Source: an uncultured Flavobacterium sp. (GTDB lineage Bacteria > Bacteroidota > Bacteroidia > Flavobacteriales > Flavobacteriaceae). From it: a stretch of DNA of 18,835 nucleotides. The notes below the pieces were generated by a model. The model saw nothing but the letters and a program-made list of their open reading frames with translations, was not told the origin of the DNA and ran no database searches. The stretch lies in the NCBI RefSeq assembly GCF_937967675.1, contig NZ_CALBSN010000182.1, positions 1 to 18,835 on the forward strand, given 5' to 3'. This document shows positions 8,784-15,130 of this stretch, piece after piece. Position 1 is the first letter of the stretch, and each line of letters starts with the position of its first letter. Made by a program: the position numbers and the translations under genes.

Positions 8784-8813
8784 CAAATTTAGAAATAAAA
8801 TCGAACTCTGAAA
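8784..8813 (-). promoter_or_regulatory. Promoter for prs-rplY
   Basis: The minus strand carries TAAATTTG at 8784-8791, a perfect TANNTTTG -7 element. It is preceded, 18 nt upstream, by TTTC (8810-8813) in place of the usual TTTG. Transcription would start near 8780, leaving a leader of roughly 48 nt before the prs ATG. The degenerate -33 element lowers confidence. Confidence 0.5.
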
Positions 8814-8856
8814 GGATATTTTTAACTATTTTTTTATGAATTGCAGAAATATTTTT

Positions 8857-8864
8857 TACATTTG
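8857..8864 (+). promoter_or_regulatory. Likely -7 element for tRNA-Leu
   Basis: TACATTTG matches TANNTTTG perfectly and lies 34 nt upstream of the mature tRNA 5' end, leaving a short leader to be trimmed by RNase P. A TTG at 8841-8843 is only 13 nt upstream, shorter than the usual spacing, so the -33 element is unclear. Confidence 0.5.
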
Positions 8865-8898
8865 CACCCACATAATGATACTTCAATCATTTTCCATT

Positions 8899-8978
8899 GC
8901 CCGGATGGCGGAATTGGTAGACGCGCACGACTCAAACTCGTGTACTTAGGTGTGTGGGTTCGATTCCCACTCCGGGTA
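8899..8978 (+). tRNA. tRNA-Leu (anticodon CAA)
   Basis: The sequence folds as a class II cloverleaf. The acceptor stem pairs GCCCGGA (8899-8905) with TCCGGGT (8971-8977), with a G-U pair at the end. The D-arm contains GGTAGAC. The anticodon stem CACGA/TCGTG closes loop CTCAAAC, giving anticodon CAA at 8933-8935 and reading UUG. A short variable arm follows, then the T-arm GTGGG-TTCGATT-CCCAC and discriminator A8978. The next bases are CTA, so the CCA end is not encoded and must be added by CCA nucleotidyltransferase. The gene stands alone, with its own promoter-like element and terminator. Confidence 0.96.
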
Positions 8979-8980
8979 CT

Positions 8981-9004
8981 AAACCTCTCAGAAATGAGAG
9001 GTTT
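8981..9004 (+). terminator. Intrinsic terminator after tRNA-Leu
   Basis: A 10-bp perfect stem (AAACCTCTCA at 8981-8990 with TGAGAGGTTT at 8995-9004) is closed by a GAAA tetraloop and followed by a T-rich tract. It begins two bases after the tRNA discriminator base. Confidence 0.9.
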
Positions 9005-9055
9005 TTTATTTATGTTAAATTTGTTTGTTGTTTTTCTGAATTAAGTTTTTAAGTT

Positions 9056-9063
9056 TATATTTG
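9056..9063 (+). promoter_or_regulatory. -7 element for the GHRC-motif lipoprotein gene
   Basis: TATATTTG is a perfect TANNTTTG match ending 21 nt before the ATG at 9085. A CTG at 9036-9038 lies at the right 17-nt spacing but differs from TTG by one base. The tRNA terminator just upstream makes an independent promoter necessary here. Confidence 0.55.
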
Positions 9064-9084
9064 AAAACATAAAAATTGAAAATA

Positions 9085-9579
9085 ATGAAAAAGAATATAT
9101 TTTTATTTGGTGTTATTAGTTCACTATTTTTTATCTCTTGTAAAAAAGACGAGGAAGTAAAACCTGTGGAAGAATCCCAAAAAACTGTGCAACCTTTTTC
9201 AGGGGAAGCTTGGTTAAAACAGCGAGTTGGCAATCAAGGACAGCAAGTGCAACCCATACAACAACAAACGCAACAAACCACACAACCGCAAACACAAACA
9301 GCGCCAGGAATGAATCCACCACATGGGCAACCAGGTCATCGTTGTGAAATTCCGGTAGGAGCTCCTTTAAATTCAAAATCAGTAAATCAAAAGCAACCAC
9401 AAGTAACCACACAAGTTGTTAGTCAAAAAGCAGAGGAAAAACCTGTAATGAAAATTAATTCTGGTAATGGTTCAACAACTATTGAAGGTGTAACTACTCT
9501 TCCTGGTATGAACCCTCCTCATGGTCAAGAGGGACACCGTTGCGACATAGCTGTTGGCGCACCTTTACCTAAACAGTAA
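9085..9579 (+). CDS. Predicted surface lipoprotein with duplicated PGMNPPHGQ-x-GHRC motif, function unknown
   Basis: A 164-residue lipoprotein of unknown function. The N-terminus MKKNIFLFGVISSLFFISC is a type II signal peptide with the lipidated Cys at residue 19. The residues after it, KKDEE, resemble the lipoprotein export signal QKDDE described for Capnocytophaga, which directs lipoproteins to the cell surface. A low-complexity linker rich in Gln, Thr and Pro follows (about 46-72). Then come two copies of a 22-residue motif, at residues 74-95 and 140-161, identical at 19 positions and built around GMNPPHG and GHRCxI, ending VGAPL. The second copy forms the C-terminus. The motif is familiar to me from unannotated flavobacterial lipoproteins. 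Its conserved His and Cys could bind a metal or pair in a disulfide, but that is a guess. An in-frame TTG at 9076 is less likely than the ATG at 9085. Confidence 0.85.
   Translation: MKKNIFLFGVISSLFFISCKKDEEVKPVEESQKTVQPFSGEAWLKQRVGNQGQQVQPIQQQTQQTTQPQTQTAPGMNPPHGQPGHRCEIPVGAPLNSKSVNQKQPQVTTQVVSQKAEEKPVMKINSGNGSTTIEGVTTLPGMNPPHGQEGHRCDIAVGAPLPKQ
9304..9369 (+). repeat. GHRC motif, copy 1
   Basis: Encodes residues 74-95 of the lipoprotein (PGMNPPHGQPGHRC then EIPVGAPL). It matches copy 2 at 19 of 22 residues, although 13 of those 19 codons differ synonymously. The duplication is therefore old at the DNA level but conserved as protein. Confidence 0.9.
9502..9567 (+). repeat. GHRC motif, copy 2
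   Basis: Encodes residues 140-161 (PGMNPPHGQEGHRC then DIAVGAPL), with only PKQ following before the stop codon. It differs from copy 1 at three residues: Pro to Glu, Glu to Asp and Pro to Ala. Confidence 0.9.
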
Positions 9580-9590
9580 TTTAATTAAGT

Positions 9591-9636
9591 AAATAAAAAT
9601 CAGTAAACTTAAATTTAAGTTTACTGATTTTTATTT
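9591..9636. terminator. 46-bp perfect palindrome, bidirectional terminator
   Basis: Positions 9591-9613 and 9614-9636 are exact reverse complements with no spacer, giving a 23-bp arm. As RNA it would form a long AU-rich hairpin with a U-rich 3' side in either direction. It lies between the convergent lipoprotein genes. The stop triplet of the minus-strand gene (9631-9633) is inside the right arm. Confidence 0.8.
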
Positions 9637-10083
9637 TAAGGGCCGAAGTATATTACTAAAACTAATGATATATTGAAACTTTCCTTTAGTTACTTTTTTC
9701 ATTATGTAAATATATTTGTGCTTTGCAATTTTTTTAGATGGAATTACGACCTCTTTTTTGGTGCTGAAATCTTTTATATGAACATCAAAATTTCTGTTTA
9801 CACTCAAATAATTCGCAATTCTACTTTTTAAATTAGTAATCGGATATTCAGAAAAAATCGCCTTTCGGTTTTGCGAAATGATGATTTTTTCTCCTTTATA
9901 AGTTTGCGTTAGTATCAGAATACTTTTGTTAGAATTTGTTGCGCCAACTTCTTTTTGAATATTCTTAATTTCGGCTTCCGATGCACTTCTAAAGTCATCA
10001 CGATACACACTTTTTACGGTTGAATTACAACTTTGTAATCCGACAGAAGCAATAATAATGGATATAAAAACTAGAATTCTCAT
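9631..10083 (-). CDS. Small lipoprotein of unknown function
   Basis: I do not recognise this 150-residue protein. It starts with a short hydrophobic signal (MRILVFISIIIASVGLQSC) with lipobox LQSC and lipidated Cys19. The following residues (NSTVKS) lack an acidic surface-export signal, so it is probably retained facing the periplasm. The mature part is basic, with alternating charged and beta-prone segments (SILILTQTY, KIIISQNRKAIF, FDVHIKDF, HKYIYIMKKVTKGKFQYIISF). This suggests one small alpha/beta or beta domain, with no catalytic motif visible. It lies 78 nt downstream of the prolyl oligopeptidase gene on the same strand, but a strong terminator intervenes. I found no clear TANNTTTG promoter in the gap. 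Confidence 0.75.
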   Translation of the reverse strand: MRILVFISIIIASVGLQSCNSTVKSVYRDDFRSASEAEIKNIQKEVGATNSNKSILILTQTYKGEKIIISQNRKAIFSEYPITNLKSRIANYLSVNRNFDVHIKDFSTKKEVVIPSKKIAKHKYIYIMKKVTKGKFQYIISFSNILRPLK

Positions 10084-10121
10084 AAATAAAAAACCCGTTT
10101 TTTGAAGTTTTATTGCATAAA

Positions 10122-10143
10122 AAAAGAGCCCGAAGGCTCTTTT
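10122..10143 (-). terminator. Intrinsic terminator after the prolyl oligopeptidase gene
   Basis: On the minus strand the stem AAAAGAGCC / GGCTCTTTT is closed by a C(UUCG)G-type tetraloop and followed by a U run. The UUCG loop is unusually stable. The hairpin lies 18 bp past the stop codon. Confidence 0.92.
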
Positions 10144-10161
10144 ATCAGTTTTTTAACTTTT

Positions 10162-12264
10162 CTATTTTAATTCTTTAACACCCATATTGTAAAGTGTAAA
10201 TACTTGCATGTCCACATTTTCTTGAATAGTAGCCGCAACCGATTTTCCAGCTCCGTGACCTGCATTTACATCAATACGAATTAAAACGGGATTGTCTCCA
10301 GCTTGTTTCGCTTGTAATTCTGCTGCAAATTTAAAACTGTGTGCTGGTACTACTCGGTCATCATGATCGCCTGTAGTAACCATAGTTGCTGGATATTTTG
10401 TACCCGCTTTTACATTATGAACTGGCGAATAACCTTTGATATATTCAAACATTTCCTTGCTTTGTTCCGATGTTCCATAATCGTAAGCCCATCCTGCTCC
10501 AGCTGTAAATGTGTGGTAACGTAACATATCTAAAACTCCAACTGCAGGTAACGCCACTTTTACTAAATCAGGGCGTTGTGTCATCACTGCACCCACTAAT
10601 AAACCTCCGTTTGAACCTCCTTTTATGGCTAAATAATCAGAAGAAGTGTAGTTTTCTTTAATCAGGTATTCAGCCGCTGCAATGAAATCATCAAAGACGT
10701 TTTGTTTTTTCAATTGCGTTCCGGCATCGTGCCATTTTTTACCGTATTCTCCACCTCCGCGTAAATTCGCAACAGCGTAAACGCCTCCATTTTCTAACCA
10801 AACGGCATTCGCGATGCTAAAAGAAGGGGTTAAACTAACATTAAATCCTCCATAACCATATAAAATAGTTGGATTTTTTCCGTTTAATTTTGTCCCTTTT
10901 TTATACGTAATAATCATTGGAATTTTTGTGCCATCTTTTGAAGTATAAAACACTTGTTTTGATTCGTAATCTGCCGAATTGAAATCGACTTTAGGTTTTT
11001 GATATACTTCTGATTTTCCTGTTTTTGGATCAAAAGCATAAGTAGTTCCAGGGGTTACGTAATTCGTAAACGAAAAATACAAAGTAGTTTCTTTTTCTTT
11101 TCCACCAAAACCACCAGCTGTTCCAACACCTGGTAATTGAATATCACGCACTAATTTTCCGTTGTAATCGTATTGTTTAATGAAAGACACTGCATCTTTC
11201 ATATAACTTGCGAAAATATAACCACCACCAGTATTTGGCGACAAAACATTTTCAGTTTCAGCGATGCAATCTTTCCAGTTTTCTTTTTCCGGATTTGATA
11301 AATCAAAAGTCACCACGCGTTTGTTTGGTGCTTTGTAATTCGTTACCAAATAAACTTTTGACCCTTTGTTATCTAAAACATCATTGTCGTTTTCGTAATT
11401 GTCAATTAGCGTTACGATTTTAGCATCAGGTATTGATAAATCCAAGTAATATAATTCATTTCCAGAAGTAGAATTCGCAGCAGAAATAAACAAATATTTC
11501 TCATCTTCCGAAACATAACCACCAACATATCTTCTTTTTACATCGCCACCAAAAACCAATTTATCTGTTTTTTGCGAAGTATTTAATTTGTGATAATACA
11601 ATTTGTGTTGGTCGGTTTTTGCTGATAATTCGCTTCCAACGGGTTTGTCATAGCTTGAATAATAGAAACCTTCATTTTTGTACCAAGAAACACCACTGAA
11701 TTTCACATCCACAATTGTATCGCCGATGATTTTCTTAGTTTTAGCTTCCATTACAATCACTTTTCTCCAATCGCTTCCGCCTTCTGAAATAGCATAAGCA
11801 ACTAAGCTTCCGTCTTTTGAAAAGTTAATTCCGCCTAACGAAGTTGTTCCATCTTTTGAAAAGGTATTTGGATCTAAAAAGATTTCTTCTTTACCGACTT
11901 TATCTTTTCGGTACAAAACCGATTGATTTTGAAGTCCGTTGTTTTTGTAGTAATATGTATAATCACCTTCTTTGAATGGAGCCGAAATTTTTTCGTAATT
12001 CCACAATTGTTCCATTCTAGATTTAAGCTGATTTCTATATGGAATTTGTTCTAAATAACCATAGGTCACCACATTTTGTGCTTTTACCCAAGCTTCTGTT
12101 TCAGTACTTCTGTCGTCTTCTAACCAACGATAATAATCGTTAATTTGTTCACCAAAATAAGTGTCAACATGGTCAATTCTTTTTGTTTCAGGATAATTGA
12201 TTTTTGTTTGTGCGTTCATAACAAGTGTACAAACAATAGCGGATACTGTTATTGTTCTTTTCAT
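10162..12264 (-). CDS. Exported prolyl oligopeptidase (S9A family)
   Basis: A serine peptidase that cleaves short peptides after proline, 700 residues, close to the family norm plus a signal peptide. The N-terminus MKRTITVSAIVCTLVMNAQT is a signal sequence, so the enzyme is probably periplasmic. The N-terminal part YPETKRIDHVDTYFG...YYRWLEDD is the classic start of S9A enzymes. Residues about 75-420 form the seven-bladed beta-propeller that gates the active site. The C-terminal alpha/beta-hydrolase domain has the nucleophile Ser551 in GGSNGG, Asp636 in DHDDRV and His670 in AGHGAG. Their spacing matches the porcine enzyme (554, 641, 680). A -7 element lies 20 nt upstream of the ATG, so it need not depend on the receptor gene before it. 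A role in peptide utilisation alongside the secreted proteases is inference. Confidence 0.95.
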   Translation of the reverse strand: MKRTITVSAIVCTLVMNAQTKINYPETKRIDHVDTYFGEQINDYYRWLEDDRSTETEAWVKAQNVVTYGYLEQIPYRNQLKSRMEQLWNYEKISAPFKEGDYTYYYKNNGLQNQSVLYRKDKVGKEEIFLDPNTFSKDGTTSLGGINFSKDGSLVAYAISEGGSDWRKVIVMEAKTKKIIGDTIVDVKFSGVSWYKNEGFYYSSYDKPVGSELSAKTDQHKLYYHKLNTSQKTDKLVFGGDVKRRYVGGYVSEDEKYLFISAANSTSGNELYYLDLSIPDAKIVTLIDNYENDNDVLDNKGSKVYLVTNYKAPNKRVVTFDLSNPEKENWKDCIAETENVLSPNTGGGYIFASYMKDAVSFIKQYDYNGKLVRDIQLPGVGTAGGFGGKEKETTLYFSFTNYVTPGTTYAFDPKTGKSEVYQKPKVDFNSADYESKQVFYTSKDGTKIPMIITYKKGTKLNGKNPTILYGYGGFNVSLTPSFSIANAVWLENGGVYAVANLRGGGEYGKKWHDAGTQLKKQNVFDDFIAAAEYLIKENYTSSDYLAIKGGSNGGLLVGAVMTQRPDLVKVALPAVGVLDMLRYHTFTAGAGWAYDYGTSEQSKEMFEYIKGYSPVHNVKAGTKYPATMVTTGDHDDRVVPAHSFKFAAELQAKQAGDNPVLIRIDVNAGHGAGKSVAATIQENVDMQVFTLYNMGVKELK

Positions 12265-12284
12265 ATTGGGTTAGTTGATTAAAA

Positions 12285-12292
12285 CAAAGATA
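12285..12292 (-). promoter_or_regulatory. -7 element for the prolyl oligopeptidase gene
   Basis: The minus strand reads TATCTTTG, a perfect TANNTTTG, ending 20 nt before the ATG at 12264. No clear TTG lies at the expected distance upstream. It falls in the 55-bp gap after the TonB receptor gene. Confidence 0.45.
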
Positions 12293-12319
12293 TTCAAATG
12301 AATTGTAAAGAGTTGTTAA

Positions 12320-14521
12320 TTATAAATCAAAATTTAAACTCAGAATTATATTTCGTCCCATATTGTTAATTCCGTCTGTTTTTAATCTAGATAAGTGATT
12401 CGTATACATTTTGTCTAAAAGATTATTAGCGTTTAAATTTACATTAAAAGCGGTTTTACCCAATGTTACTTTTCCGCCAACAGCAAAATTAATCAACAAG
12501 TAGTCTGGCGTTCTAGTCTCAAATTCGTTGATATTGTTTTGTTTGAAAGTATAATTGAAGAAATAGGATAGATAAGCGTTTTTGAAATATTTAAACGATT
12601 CAAATTCCATACGAATGTTGTTTTTCCATTGATTCGCTGGGATTAATGGTAAATAATTGTCGTTTTGTTTTCCTGTAACACTTTCAAAACTACTAGTAAA
12701 ATGTAACCAATCATACGGATGTGGATGAAAGTGAATTCCTGCTTCTCCACCAAATAAATAGGCGTTGTTTTGCACATAATTGTACACGTTATTTCCGTCA
12801 ATTTCGGCACCTGTTGGCGTAATGTAAATGTAATTGTTTACGTGATTGTAAAATCCGTTTATGAACCATTCAAAGTGTTCGCTTTTGTATTCCAAATTCA
12901 AATCCACTTGAAAATTTTGTTCGTTTTTTAATTCAGAATTTCCAATTTCATAACGATTACTTCCTTCGTGAACGCCATTTGAAGTTAATTCGGATAAATT
13001 CGGAGCTCTAAATCCAGAAGCAATATTAATTCGGGTTGAAATATAACTTGATAAATTGGTTTTGTAACCTATAGAAGCGTTGAAACTGTTGAAGTGTTTA
13101 TCAATGGCTTTAAAATAACCTTCTTCGCCTTCAATTCCGTGAGTGGAAGTGTTGATTCTCCTGTTGTCATAACGAATTCCCGCTTGTAGAATGTTCGAGT
13201 TCCAAGTGTAATTGGTTGTAGCAAAAGCACCAAAATCTTTCACATTTGCATCTGGAATTAATAATTCTTCCCCGAAATTGGTGTTGGTTTGGTCAATTCC
13301 TTGAATTCCAATGATGCTTTCCAAACGACTCTTTTTTGGAAGATAATATTTCACATTGTAACTCGCGGTTTTCAATTTCATAGATAATGCAATTTCATTG
13401 GGCGCTTCTAATTCTTTTCGGTCGTTTAATGAGTAACCAAAATCACCTTCTAATTTTGAATTTTTGAAATACACTTTTTGATTTAAACTCAATACATGAT
13501 TATCGACTTCTTGTTTTGGATATAGCGGATTTCTGAATCCTGAATTTTCTAAACCTTCTTCAGGTAAACCCAAGTTTAAGTTGTTGTAATTGTATCTAAA
13601 ATCGGTTGAAAATTTAGAGTTTGAATACCCAATTCCCGATTTAAAATCTTTCTCAATAAAACGTGTATTGATGATTCTGTCACTACTCGGAACTTTGTAA
13701 TCGGCATTCGATGTGTAATTTCCTCTAACCAAAAACTTAAAATTCGATGGCGATGCTTTAAACCCGAAAGTTGTTGAAGTTCCTTGTATATTAGTAAAAT
13801 ATTTTTGTTCAAAATCAGCGGATTTTTGTTGAAAAGAAGCATATTTCTCCGGATTAAAATACACCACGCCACCCAAAGCATCAGAACCATATAATAACGA
13901 AGCTGGACCTTTAATAACTTCTACACTTTCAATTCCGGCAGCGTTTAAACCTAAACCATGTTCTTCGCCAAATTGTTGGTTTTCCATACGAACACCTTGC
14001 GAATACACTAAAACTCGATTACCACTTAAGCCACGAATAACAGGTTTTCCAATAGAATTTCCTGTCGAAATCTGAGAAACTCCTGGAATCGTTGCAATTC
14101 CGTCAATAAGCGAAGTAGCTCCGTTTTCTTTTAAAGTGTTTACCGAAGCGTGTTCTACTTTCATCACATTTTGCGATTGCATTTTGTTGTATAAAGTAGA
14201 AATAATGATTTCATCTAAATGTTGTTCTTTTTCGGTAAGAATTACGTTCAATTTGATTTCGGCTCCGTTATTCGTAACGATTTCAGTTTTAGTCTCGTAA
14301 CCCGATAAATGAAAAATAAGTTTATTAGTTCCTTTTGGTAACGATGAAAATTGATAAAATCCGTTTTCGTCGGTTGTAGTTTCCGAATTATTTTCTTCGA
14401 TATGAACGATAACACCAGATAATTTTTGGTTGTTGGTATCTGTAACATAACCGCTAATTTTAAATTGAGAAAAGCCTACTATCGATGACAATAGCAGTAG
14501 TGTATTGAAAAGATATTTCAT
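12320..14521 (-). CDS. TonB-dependent outer-membrane receptor, probably for a metal
   Basis: A 733-residue outer-membrane transporter driven by TonB-ExbBD. The signal peptide (MKYLFNTLLLLSSIVGFSQ) is followed by a carboxypeptidase-regulatory-like beta domain (about 20-98, ISGYVTDTNNQKLSGV), usual in Bacteroidetes receptors. Next are a TonB-box-like LDEIIIS, the plug domain (about 115-225, with GIATIPGVSQIS, PVIRGLSGNRVLVY and VEVIKGPASLLYGSDALGGVV), and a 22-strand-type barrel ending ILSLNFDL. Barrel features such as FRAPNLSELTSNGVHEG, RYEIGNSELKNE and the His-rich IHFHPHPYDWLHF remind me of ZnuD-type zinc receptors. A small His/Cys-rich exported protein lies 101 nt upstream on the same strand. 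No promoter is visible in that gap, which points to co-transcription. The substrate (zinc, copper or an iron complex) is inferred, not shown. Confidence 0.9.
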   Translation of the reverse strand: MKYLFNTLLLLSSIVGFSQFKISGYVTDTNNQKLSGVIVHIEENNSETTTDENGFYQFSSLPKGTNKLIFHLSGYETKTEIVTNNGAEIKLNVILTEKEQHLDEIIISTLYNKMQSQNVMKVEHASVNTLKENGATSLIDGIATIPGVSQISTGNSIGKPVIRGLSGNRVLVYSQGVRMENQQFGEEHGLGLNAAGIESVEVIKGPASLLYGSDALGGVVYFNPEKYASFQQKSADFEQKYFTNIQGTSTTFGFKASPSNFKFLVRGNYTSNADYKVPSSDRIINTRFIEKDFKSGIGYSNSKFSTDFRYNYNNLNLGLPEEGLENSGFRNPLYPKQEVDNHVLSLNQKVYFKNSKLEGDFGYSLNDRKELEAPNEIALSMKLKTASYNVKYYLPKKSRLESIIGIQGIDQTNTNFGEELLIPDANVKDFGAFATTNYTWNSNILQAGIRYDNRRINTSTHGIEGEEGYFKAIDKHFNSFNASIGYKTNLSSYISTRINIASGFRAPNLSELTSNGVHEGSNRYEIGNSELKNEQNFQVDLNLEYKSEHFEWFINGFYNHVNNYIYITPTGAEIDGNNVYNYVQNNAYLFGGEAGIHFHPHPYDWLHFTSSFESVTGKQNDNYLPLIPANQWKNNIRMEFESFKYFKNAYLSYFFNYTFKQNNINEFETRTPDYLLINFAVGGKVTLGKTAFNVNLNANNLLDKMYTNHLSRLKTDGINNMGRNIILSLNFDL

Positions 14522-14622
14522 TTTTTAATTTGTTTTTATTTGATAAATAATACAGCAAAGTGTTGTAAATCATTTTGATATACAGCAGAAGAAGCCTTGT
14601 TTAGAAAACAAAGCGAAATTAT

Positions 14623-14973
14623 TTAAGCAATAAAAACAGGCGGACCGCGAAGATGAAAAGAATTTCCTTCATACGTAATGCAAGATTCATTACTATTGAA
14701 TTGATATGGAATTTCGTAAAACGAAGGAATAAAATCAAATTGGAAAACTTCTGGTGAAAGGAAGGCCGCAAATTTGAAATCACAAATCGGACAGTCATCA
14801 CTTTCGGTAAACGTTTTTTCTGAAGTTTTAAAAGTCAAATGATGCGAATCGTCACAACATTCCGATTTTACATGATGGTCGTGCGAAAAAGTGTGAATAG
14901 ATTGATAACTTACAGCAAATAATACTGCAAGCATCAAAAACAAATTCATATGTAATAATTTCTTTTTCACCAT
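14623..14973 (-). CDS. Small His/Cys-rich exported protein with C-terminal RGPP, likely metal-related
   Basis: A 116-residue protein. An N-terminal hydrophobic segment (about 9-26), preceded by KKK, acts as signal or anchor. The short remainder carries likely metal ligands: HTFSHDHH (27-34), CC (39-40), HH (44-45) and CPIC (61-64). It ends near the C-terminus with HLRGPP (107-112). This layout (N-terminal hydrophobic segment, central CPxC, terminal RGPP) recalls the DUF2946-type proteins of proteobacteria, which often sit beside TonB-dependent copper receptors. The relationship is by pattern only. It lies directly upstream of a TonB receptor on the same strand. Start choice is unsure: ATG at 14973 keeps the basic n-region but begins 2 nt after the promoter -7 box. 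ATG at 14949 (residue 9) sits 26 nt after the box, like other genes here, but loses the lysines. Confidence 0.75.
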   Translation of the reverse strand: MVKKKLLHMNLFLMLAVLFAVSYQSIHTFSHDHHVKSECCDDSHHLTFKTSEKTFTESDDCPICDFKFAAFLSPEVFQFDFIPSFYEIPYQFNSNESCITYEGNSFHLRGPPVFIA

Positions 14974-14975
14974 CA

Positions 14976-15004
14976 CAAATGTACTGCTTTTAGGACAAAG
15001 CCAA
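14976..15004 (-). promoter_or_regulatory. Promoter for the small RGPP protein and TonB receptor
   Basis: On the minus strand TTG (15002-15004), an 18-nt spacer, then TACATTTG (14976-14983), a full match to the flavobacterial consensus. Transcription would begin near 14972. The -33 TTG lies at the edge of a hairpin repeat arm (15002-15019). The box ends almost at the first ATG of the gene, which leaves either a leaderless transcript or a start at 14949. Confidence 0.65.
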
Positions 15005-15077
15005 AAAACAAACCACGAATTAACGATTTTTTAAGTTTTGATGACTTATTTCGCTAGTTCGTGGTTATTTGTTTTTG
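15002..15077. repeat. Intergenic inverted repeat built on CACGAA/TTCGTG
   Basis: The left arm (15002-15019, CAAAAAACAAACCACGAA) is complementary to the right arm (15058-15077, TTCGTGG...TTTTTG), apart from two unpaired bases and one length difference in the A/T part. The 38-nt interior contains a further CACGAATTAACGA-like start. It would form a hairpin in the 157-bp gap between asd and the RGPP gene. It abuts a second, related repeat. Confidence 0.65.
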
Positions 15078-15125
15078 CCACGGATTAAAGGATTCAAAAG
15101 GATTAAATCCGTGTTAATCTGTGGC
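15077..15125. repeat. Intergenic inverted repeat built on CACGGATT/AATCCGTG
   Basis: The outer arms GCCACGGATTAA (15077-15088) and TTAATCTGTGGC (15114-15125) pair with one G-U or A-C position. An alternative inner register pairs CACGGATT with AATCCGTG. The interior repeats GGATT several times. It ends 5 bp past the asd stop codon and could act as its transcript end. I recall very similar CCACGGATT...AATCCGTG/ATCTGTGGC elements between genes in many Bacteroidetes genomes. That recollection would need a search to confirm. Confidence 0.75.
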
Positions 15126-15130
15126 TAAAA

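Noticed and set aside
8841..9044. Open frame on the plus strand covering the tRNA-Leu gene
   Set aside because: It overlaps the tRNA and its terminator, and the translation has no protein-like character.
13576..13890. 104-codon open frame on the minus strand inside the TonB receptor gene
   Set aside because: It is in another frame of a well-supported gene and has no recognisable signal or domain.
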